Source: Pilatotrama ljubarskyi
Taxonomy: Eukaryota > Basidiomycota > Agaricomycetes > Polyporales > Polyporaceae
DNA length: 64,000 bases
Assembly (NCBI GenBank): GCA_022385805.1
Contig: MU277677.1
Location: forward strand, 598,850 to 662,849
Direction of reading: 5' to 3'
Shown here: positions 56,258 through 64,000 of the stretch, in pieces
Layout: the number at the start of each line of letters is the position of its first letter
Numbering within the stretch: the first letter of the stretch is position 1
The notes under the pieces: generated by a model
What the model was told of the DNA's origin: nothing
The model's database searches: none
What the model saw: only the letters and a program-made list of their open reading frames with translations
Program-made: the position numbers and the translations under genes

Positions 56258-59200
56258 ATGTCTCGCACTTTTCTAGATGCTTCAATCCCCGAACTAGTCA
56301 AGCAGTTGACCACCGATGAGAAAATCAAGCTCCTTAGCGGTCCTAATTGGTGGAACACCAATGCCATCGAACGGTTGGCTATCCCAGCCGTGCGGATGAG
56401 CGATGGTCCTAATGTTTGTTTGACGAGTCCTTATAAGCCTCGAGTCTAGCTGACATTGATTGTCACTCGACAGGGAGTCAGAGGTTCCTCTCACTTTGTC
56501 TCGACACCTGCTCAATGCCTTCCAGTACGTTGCGTAGTCTGCTCCTACAGCTGCATTGTTTATGGAATTGGCTTAGTGCGCGACATCCATGGCCTCCACC
56601 TTCGATCCCGACTTGCTCTTCGAAGTCGGCAAATTTCTGGGAGAAGAAGCAAAGATCAAGTCTTCAGTCATCCTCCTTGCTCCTACATGCAACATACAGC
56701 GGAACCCCTTGGGTGGGCGAGCGTTCGAGTCGTTCTCAGAGGACCCCCACCTATCAGGTCCATCTCTCACGGGCCAATCGCCATTTACGTCTGCATTGAC
56801 AGCGGTCCTTCACTCATACAGGTGCCATGTCCGCTGCATACGTAAACGGACTCCAGTCACAGGGCGTTGCTTCGACAATCAAGCACTTTGTCGCGAATGA
56901 TCAAGAGCACGAACGGACCGCTGCTGAATCCGTCATGTCCGACCGCGCTTTGCGGGAGGTCTACCTATACCCGTGCGCACGCTGATACTGACGTTTCACG
57001 ATGCCTTCACGAACGCTTGATATTGCTCCTGCTTGCCGGCCGCCCAGGTTCATGCTCGCGCAGAAGAAGGCAGGCCCCTGGGCCTTCATGACCTCGTGCG
57101 CACTTGTTTAGACCAGGTATCCCGTCTCGCCGCGCTGATCATGGCATAATTAGCTACGGGAGAATCAACGGCGTGCACTGCGCCGAGAACCCGACACTCC
57201 TCAAAGACATCTTGCGGAAAGAATGGGGCTTCAACGGGATCGTGATTAGTGACTGGTCCGTCGCAATTCATCGGTGTCACCCTCGTATCCTCCAGGATGC
57301 TGACTGCGTTCTCTTTGTTTTCTCCGCTCAGGTTCGGCACGTACAGCGTCGATCTCGCCATCAACGCCGGCATGGATCTGGAAATGCCCGGCCCGCCGCG
57401 CTGGAGAACCCCGCTGCTTGTAAACCATATGCTCTCGTGCCAGAAGGTCCTTCCGTCGATGCTGGACGAGCGCGCCTTCGACATCCTGTCCTTCGTACAG
57501 CGTCAAGCGCGTCGGAACCCTGGTGTAGTATTTGGAGATGGCAAAGAGCGTACCCGAGACTCGCCGGAGGGGCGCGCGTTTTGCAGACGGCTCGCGGCGG
57601 AGGGTATGGTCGTCTTGAAGAACGAGCAAAATGTGTTGCCGGTCAAAGTGGGCCCCAAGACGAAACGCATAGCGCTGATTGGACCCAACATGAAGGAGCG
57701 GGTGATTTCTGGAGGCGGTTCTGCTGCCCTCAAAGCGAGCTACGTCGTCACGCCGTACGTGGGTATCGTTCAGAATGCGCCGGAGGGCGTCGAGTTTGTC
57801 TACGAGGTTGGCTGCTACGGTGAGAGTCCTCCAGCTATGTTCCCGCAAATATTGACCAGAATGCACGCTTAGCGTACAAGTACACTCCGACCTTGGAGAC
57901 CCACCTCGAGACTCCCTCTGGACAGCCTGGCTGGCAATGCACCTTTTACAATCACGACGCGGCCGGAAACCCTACAGGAAGTCCTGTCGCTGAATTCATC
58001 CTACAGGATACTCGGGTGAAGCTAAACGACTTCTTGCCTGAAGGCCTGACGGATACCTGGACAATCAAGCTCCGCGGCAGCCTATCCATGGACAAGACTG
58101 CGGAGTACGAGCTAGGCTTGACCGTTGCCGGACGGGCGAAGCTTTTCGTGAATGGCAAGTTGACTATCGACAACTGGACCAAGCAGCGACCGGGCGACTT
58201 CTTTTACGGGTAAGTCTCCATGACTGACCTCCCTGGCAAGATGCTTACGCCGCCTCCGCAAACTTGCAGTCAAGGCACCGTCGAGGAGCTGGGCACGATC
58301 TCGCTCACCGCAGGCAAGCCTGTTGATATTCTCGTGGAATACACCAACACCAAGCCTCCGGAGGGTCCTGAAGCGGATCGGTCGCAACCGGCGCTCATGC
58401 GCGGGGTGGTACGTTTTGCACCAGAATGTACGGTCTACTATCTCTCTTGACACGCGGCCGGCAGCGGCTCGGTGGATGCGAGAAGATCGACCCAAACGAC
58501 GCTCTAGCGGCGGCTGAAAAGCTCGCGGCCGCTTCCGACGTCGCCATTGTCGTGGTCGGGCTCTCCCCTGACTGGGAGAGCGAAGGCTTCGATCGTCCGA
58601 CGTTGGACATGCCCGGAAGGCAGAACGAGCTCATCTCGCGGGTCGCCAAGGCGAACCCAAACACAGTTGTATGCATTCAGGCGGTAAGCCCTTGACCCCT
58701 CCGACAACCCACGCATCCCAGCTACTGAACGCCTCCGGTCGTCCTTCAGGGCTCTGCTATCGCGATGCCCTGGGTGAACGATGTCAACGGCATTGTTCAA
58801 GCATGGTATGCCGGCAACGAAACCGGGAACGCCCTCGCAGACGTGCTGTTCGGTGCCATCAATCCAAGCGGACGGCTCCCTCTCACTCTGCCCGTACGTG
58901 TGCAGGACATCCCGTCATACCCGAACTTCAGGAGCGAGAACGGTCAAATCCACTACCGCGAGGACCTGTTCGTCGGGTACAAGGGATACGAGGCGAGGGG
59001 CGTAAAGCCACTGTTCCCGTTCGGGTCAGTTCAGTCCTTGCCGCATGGTTCTGAACAAGACTCACGTAGATACCATAGGTTCGGCCTATCGTACACGGAT
59101 TTCGCTCTCTCCGACCTACATCTTGAGCGGAGCGCTGGTGGCCTCGTCACCGCCGACAGCTTCTCTGTCCAGGTCAGAGCGAGGGTCACCAACACCGGCT

Positions 59201-59493
59201 CTCTGACTGGCTCAGAGGTCGTGCAGGTGTATGTCTCCCTCCCCGATATCGGCCTCACGACGCCTAGGCTGCAGCTCCGCGGGTTCGCGAAGGCGCGCGA
59301 CCTACAGCCCGGCAAGAGTACGGAAGTGACGATCACGCTCGACAAGTATGCGGTCTCGTTTTGGGACACTAGGGGCCAGCAATGGAAAGCTATACCTGGA
59401 GCGTACGGAGTGCATGTGGGGAGGAGTAGCCAGGACATTGTGCTGCAGGGCGAATACACGCTGGAGGCAGGGTTCACCTGGATCGGATTGTGA
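56258..59493 (+). CDS. GH3 beta-glucosidase with PA14 domain
   Basis: This enzyme hydrolyses terminal beta-glucosyl residues, for example of cellobiose. It starts MSRTFLDASIPELVKQLTTD (an ATG two codons earlier is possible). No signal peptide is seen, suggesting an intracellular enzyme. The TIM-barrel part has AVRMSDGPN, NPLGGRAFESFSEDP, ASTIKHFVANDQEHE, MTSYGRINGVHCAEN and the nucleophile region GIVISDW (about 57250). A PA14 insertion lies at about 57900-58420 (GWQCTFYNHDAAGN, AKLFVNGKLTIDNW). The second GH3 domain has VAIVVVGLSPDWESEGFDR, and the fibronectin-III-like C-terminus ends TLEAGFTWIGL. About nine introns are needed and all joins checked keep frame. PA14 insertion in GH3 is known from fungal and bacterial intracellular-type beta-glucosidases. 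Confidence 0.92.
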
Positions 59494-59725
59494 TTAGAGG
59501 TGGGAGGAACATACAACCTGAAGACCAGCGGATGTGTATACTCGTAGAACACTGGGACGCCCCGTCCGTCTTGGACAGATCACTATAGCCATCGAGGATT
59601 TCGGATACAGAGCAAGGCAAAACTACAGCAGGAACGGTAACGATAACGAAATAAGACATAAATCAAGAACGGAGCCTCAGTTGCCGTATCGCTCGCGAGC
59701 CTGACAAAAGCGACTCAGTACCAGC

Positions 59726-62509
59726 CTATGGGCAAAGCAACTCATGAGACAGTCTTACAGCATCTTTGGCAAGATTGACGTATCCGGAGTAGTCGTTGGC
59801 GATCTTTGTGATGTCTTTCGCCTTAGCGGCACCCAAGCCTACGCCAGCTGCATAGATGGCGGTTTGGCTAGAGCGATGCAACGTCAGTCGCCAATTCGCA
59901 ATTACTACCCTCTGGAGAAGCACGTACATCGGGTCCACTCTTCCCTCGCCGCCTATCCCCAACCCTTGACCCTCCTTCCAGCCCATCATCTTCAACAGCT
60001 TGTTGCCAACGTTATTCTCATCCTTGCCAGGGTTGGGCGGTGGCGGAGGGGGCGGTGAAGGTGGTCGTGGGCCCTCGGAGTGCTTGCGCTTCGTGGCCGG
60101 CAGTTCACTCGGGAGCGGCCGGGGAACGTCGGGCTGACTGTGCATGATGCGCCGCTCCGAGGCGCGGTCGCGATACTTGGGCTGTTGCGCTTGCTCTGCC
60201 TTTGCCTTCGCGGCGCGAGCTTTCTCGCGGGCGACCTCACGGAGAGCCGCGTCCTTGTAGTTTTTCTACAGCGTACGTCAGTATCTTGCTATCCCGCCGC
60301 AGGTCAGTGATGACAGTACCTTGTGCAGATCGGATTCCTTGTTGTGTCGCTTGAGCTGATCAAGGGATTTGAACTGCCGCGCGCAGAGCAAGCAGGTTAG
60401 TGCATTCGGGTCTGAGTATTCGAACTCTGTCTCCGTCAGAGGTGGCGTCGCTGACTTCGCGGCCGGGGCCGGAGCCGGGACGGGTACAACGAGTGCGGGT
60501 GCCTCAACCTGCAAGGCGTCAATATCAGTGTGCTTGTTGGAAGTGTTGTGCTAACCGGTTGGACAGGGGCAGGTACTTCTTGAGGAGCGTCATGATGTAG
60601 CACGTCCTGGACCTGATTCCACTTCGTGATATTATTCGCCGTCTACGCGGAATCGGTGAGGCACGGAGCATAGAGACGTCTTGCAGTCTTTGCGCACCTT
60701 CTTGCTCGCAATCAGCGGAGCGACTCTCTTAGCAGCGGCAACTACAGCAGCCGGGATCTGTCAGCCAACCCGCACGAGGAACTGTCTCCCAGCAGCGAGA
60801 CAAACCCTTCGGATCTTCGGTGGTGGTCGTCTCATTCGCACTGGCATCTGCATCACCCTCTGCTCCATCATCCATCGAGAATGCTTGGCTAAGAGGTGCT
60901 GGCTTCTTTGCAGGCCCGGAAGGACCTGCCTGGCCGGGCTTGTTGATGGAAAAGCCACCCTTGAAGTTGAGCGTTACGGGCTTGTCCGACACAGGCAGGG
61001 CGGACGCCTCGACTTTCGCCTCTTGGGCATTGGGATCTGTGCTGCGATGAGCAGCTTGCACAGCGTATATGATTAACGCACGTACCCTTCTTCTTCTTCT
61101 CTTTCTTCTCTTTGACTGGCGCCGCTGTCTCCGCAGGCTTCACGGGCTCCTCCACCTTGAACTCAAGAATGGCAGCTGTAGACGCCTCATCCCAATACCT
61201 CACCCATGAGCCTTCCATACCACCAAGGCTTGTCGTTGACGTAAGACAGGCCTCGTCTCGAAGGGAGTAGTCCGGCAGTGGTTGGAAGGAATATGGATGA
61301 GCGAAGGAGGCCGCTACTGGTCGGTCCGATATGCGGAATCCGTTAGGGTGCAATTGAGGAGACATTGTTGCTGCAAGCACCGCAGAAGCGGACTAGTTCT
61401 CACTGTGAACAGTGTCCGTACTGAATGAGGGTGGGATGGCGTACCTGGACGTCCACGAACTCCACGAAGGCAAAGCCCCAGCTCGCAGTGGTGACCTTGT
61501 CTTTGATGAGGATGATTCTCCGCATACCCTTGGCACCGTCCTTGCCTGGCCCTGCAGAGGTCTTCATAGCCTGTGCGATGGCCTGCGGACCAGACAGCGG
61601 ATCAAGCCCACGGAAGAGGAGCACGGGGGCTTGCGCGTTTCCGATGTCACGCGTACCATCGTTCAACTGGAATGGCCCTTTGGCTCTCCTCTCCCCGGGG
61701 GCTGCACTCTGCGAGTAGTCGATCTTGACGCGACGGCCGCCAGGAGGGGCCGGGCTGCCGGCCTCAAGTGCTCGGTAGAAGGCTGCGGTAGCGGTGGCGC
61801 CGTGGGATGCTGGTGGCGGAATTTGGATGAAGGGGAAAAGCGGGTCGACGAATGCACGCGCATGCTCAGTGCTTGTAAACTGCGCGAAGCCGAAGCCTTT
61901 CGAGACACCTGTTGTGTGTGCAGTCATGGCGCGGGGACGGGGCCGTGCAGGAGAAAGAACACGTCAATGCGCTGTTGAATGCAATGAAGTACGAAGGGGC
62001 AAGTGCCTGTAGTTCTGTCTCGGATTATGGTGACCGACTCGATGCTGCAGCTGTTGCTGGTTAGGTATGCCTGCATCTGGAGAACACGGAGAGTTAGCGG
62101 GCGTTGAAGACCGGTGCAGCTGAGTGACACACATCAGACTCGGTGAAGTCGGGGTCGAGGCCGAGGAAGATGACATGAGGGCTGGGCTCGCTGGGGACGA
62201 GGCGTTTCTTGTTGTGCGGACCGCCTCTGGAGTGGCGGTCATCCTGGTAGTAGCCTTGCTCGTTGGATTGGCGGCCGTCGTATCCGGAGTTGTCGTAGCC
62301 TTGCGAAGCATCATAGCCCTTGATGACATGTCATGAGCCGATATCCAAAAAGATGTGCAGTAGCCGTAGCGTACGCCGTCGTTGTACTTCCTGCGCTTAC
62401 TGTCGCCGTAGTACTCCTCGTCGCGCATGTGAGTGTTCGTTCTGGGCGCTGGCTGCCACGAGTCGTAGTCTGCTTGCTTTCCCTGATCCCATTCTCTGTT
62501 GTATGCCAT
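59726..62509 (-). CDS. RBM5/RBM10-like splicing factor (RRM, C2H2, G-patch)
   Basis: The start is MAYNREWDQGKQADYDSWQ at 62509 and the stop at 59726-59728. RRM1 has RNP2 VIFLGLDPDF and RNP1 SKGFGFAQF (about 61890). RRM2 has VLLFRGLDPL and RNP1 SWGFAFVEF (about 61450). An aromatic-rich segment (HPYSFQPLPDYSLRDEACL, about 61290) may replace the OCRE. It is followed by a Lys-rich linker, a C2H2 finger (TCLLCARQFKSLDQLKRH, about 60370) and a G-patch (NKLLKMMGWKEGQGLGIGG, about 59985). The animal RBM5 RanBP2 finger between the RRMs is not seen. The layout implies a spliceosome A-complex regulator in the nucleus. The protein needs some eight short introns. Confidence 0.85.
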
Positions 62510-62617
62510 GATGAGCAAATGGAGAGGATGAGTCGGAGTCGGAGGGGAGATGATGGTGGTCAACGGAAGAGAGACGGGCGCTTGCTGGAGCCAACGACTC
62601 TGTGATTGCCCTCCACC
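62510..62617. promoter_or_regulatory. Very short bidirectional promoter RBM5-like / complex I subunit
   Basis: 108 bp between divergent start codons. No TATA box is visible; a purine-rich stretch occupies the left half. Confidence 0.6.
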
Positions 62618-63087
62618 ATGGCCGGACACGGTGCGCACACATTCCCTCGCTTTCCACATAGCAGCTCATGAGACAACATGATGCACAGGGTATACGAAGG
62701 TAGGATTGTGCAGGTGAAAAGTGTTGGACTCACGCTGACTCGCTGGGCGTGTCGCAGATCGACCCCGCCGTCGAGCGGTGGAACACCATGGTGCGTCCGC
62801 ACACCCTCGTCGTCGCTGCTGAGCTTGCTGAGTGTGGTCCGGGTGTAGCGCGAGTCGGTGTATCACAACTTTCGCTTCAACTCGCGGACAGCGAGACAGT
62901 CCATCCTGGGCATGGTGGTCTTCCCCGCCGCTCTGTTCGCTGTTGCCTACAGCCAAGACGTACGCTAACGTTCGGTTTCCCCGCGGTTTGGCAGCTCATT
63001 GCTTTGCAGATGAAATGGGGCTGGACAGGAAAGCGCAAGGGGGAGTCCCTGGCCCGCAACCCGCCTGCTCCCGAGGCGTCGGACTGA
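62618..63087 (+). CDS. Small complex I subunit, NDUFB4/B15-like
   Basis: Five exons encode 81 residues: 62618-62630 (MAGHG), 62689-62699 (11-nt microexon, GYTK), 62758-62790 (IDPAVERWNTM), 62849-62959 (RESVYHNFRFNSRTARQSIL and GMVVFPAALFAVAYSQD) and 63010-63087 (MKWGWTGKRKGESL and PPAPEASD). There is one hydrophobic span. The pattern DPAxERWxxM, YxxFRxxxRTAR and a final W/F-x-x-GKRKGES matches the NDUFB4/B15-like accessory subunit of mitochondrial NADH:ubiquinone oxidoreductase as known from fungi. Identification is from memory; the exon chain is well supported by GT-AG borders and conserved frame. Confidence 0.7.
62689..62699 (+). other. 11-nt microexon
   Basis: ggtatacgaag lies between acceptor gatgcacag and donor gtaggattg. 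Joining ATGGCCGGACACG, this exon and ATCGACCCC reads MAGHGYTKIDPAVERW. Skipping it shifts the frame. Confidence 0.8.
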
Positions 63088-63162
63088 GCGATGGATATAT
63101 TGGTCCGTCCGTTGAATTACTACGCTATACTACGTCGCTACAAGTCCGCAAGAAGGCGTCCC

Positions 63163-63975
63163 TCAGAACCTCTTGCACAGCTCGATCGCCACCTTGCAAC
63201 CCGCTCCGACTACGGTGCTCAAGAGCGCATGCGCAGGGGCTTTCTGCGAATCGTTCTCTACGGCGATGTCTAGATGCTCCAGCTCATCATCTCTGAACTC
63301 CTTGATCACCTCTTTCAACAGAGGTACGCTTGGGTGATCAGGGGGCAGCTGCTCGAACGCCTTTAATTGGCTGTGAGAACGGTCAGGGCTGAGCTCTCGC
63401 TGGAGGGCTGGTATAGGGTGGGGACGTACTCGTCATAGTGCTCGCCGATGACGGTCTCGACTGCTTCTGTGCATGCCATGGCGGCCTCCCTGCCCATGAG
63501 GGCGGTGACAGCGCCGAGGCCGTAGCCACCGAGGCGAGCGAATTCCCAGAGCAGGGTTGGACGTACACGATGCTGTATTTGCATCTTGTTCATGACGGTG
63601 AGGTGCTTCTTCTCCTGGTCCCACATGTCCTGTGCACGACGTTCGGTACGGGTTGCGGAGGAGGGTACGAGTGCTGCTTACCTGGATGAGGGGACCTGTG
63701 GCTGGATCGCGGCCGAGGACGTTATGCTGCCCCTTGTATATCCAGTTGGCGGCGAGCTCTCCAGCCTGGTCTACCCTGAGGGCACTTTCGAGTTCCTCTC
63801 TTGCGTCTGGTGGGATGCTCTCTGGCGTCGTGAGCACCGAAGGGTCCTGGGAGCGGGCGGGGTCGACGTATGCAGTGGAGGCGAGGGGACCGGTGGCCGT
63901 GGCGTGTGTCGAGTGAGCGCGGAGTGCTGGAGCAAGGACGGAACGGCGACAGACGGAGCGGGGAAGCGCGAGCAT
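63163..63975 (-). CDS. COQ7: Demethoxyubiquinone hydroxylase Coq7
   Basis: This mitochondrial di-iron monooxygenase performs the penultimate step of ubiquinone synthesis. The start MLALPRSVCRRSVLAPALRA at 63975 gives a basic targeting presequence. The catalytic four-helix bundle has LRVDQAGELAANWIYKGQ (first Glu ligand), WDQEKKHL (Glu-x-x-His), GREAAMACTEAVETVIGEHY and FRDDELEHLDIA (last Glu-x-x-His). The stop after AIELCKRF is at 63163-63165. Two short introns split the coding sequence. It converges with the complex I subunit gene with only 75 bp between stops. Confidence 0.94.
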
Positions 63976-64000
63976 GGTGCTGAGAGGATTATATCAGTGA

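Noticed and set aside
1..64000. CRISPR arrays, operons, Shine-Dalgarno sites, phage or plasmid features
   Set aside because: The window is eukaryotic (spliceosomal introns throughout). No regularly spaced repeats of CRISPR type were seen.

Overview
The window is nuclear DNA of a filamentous basidiomycete, most likely an Agaricomycete (Polyporales would fit, but the species is not determined). The evidence is GC-rich sequence, genes broken by many 45-65 nt GT-AG introns, F-box and BTB family proteins, a fungal-type RSP5 and formin, and DNA transposons of the hAT and Plavaka classes with a TET/JBP dioxygenase, a combination typical of these fungi.

Layout. 0-4.1 kb: a complete hAT transposon with matching terminal inverted repeats, a perfect 8-bp target duplication and an apparently intact transposase. 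4.1-31.2 kb: ordinary euchromatin with a minisatellite, a frame-disrupted double-BTB gene, the mRNA cap methyltransferase ABD1, a FAR-17a/AIG1-type membrane protein, a STYX-like pseudophosphatase that lacks the catalytic cysteine, a membrane PhoD-type phosphatase, a diaphanous-type formin, an M1 aminopeptidase and the NEDD4-class ubiquitin ligase RSP5. 31.2-46.3 kb: an accessory island with an apparently intact Plavaka-class transposase, a TET/JBP 2-oxoglutarate/Fe(II) DNA dioxygenase, a basic-tailed gene resembling the Agaricomycete DUF6698 family (all three on the + strand), a tRNA-like SINE head, a GC-rich repeat block and a decayed trypsin-like gene. An assembly gap with a probable artefactual 411-bp duplication lies inside the TET gene. 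46.3-64 kb: housekeeping genes PEX6, GAR1, a probable NSL1/Mis14 kinetochore gene, an F-box gene with two frame breaks, a UPF0538 (C2orf76-like) gene, a GH3-PA14 beta-glucosidase, an RBM5-like RRM/G-patch splicing factor, a small complex I subunit and COQ7.

How the genes relate. The housekeeping genes are not functionally clustered, though several pairs share short divergent promoters (PEX6/GAR1 about 180 bp, RBM5-like/complex I subunit about 108 bp) or converge tightly (complex I subunit and COQ7, 75 bp). The most interesting unit is the island at about 32-44 kb. A transposase, a predicted 5-methylcytosine oxidase and an uncharacterised third protein lie in one orientation, which is compatible with a mobile element that carries its own DNA demodification enzyme. 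Two microexons (17 nt carrying the aminopeptidase GAMEN motif; 11 nt in the complex I subunit) and a pattern of single-base frame breaks at short homopolymers are also notable.
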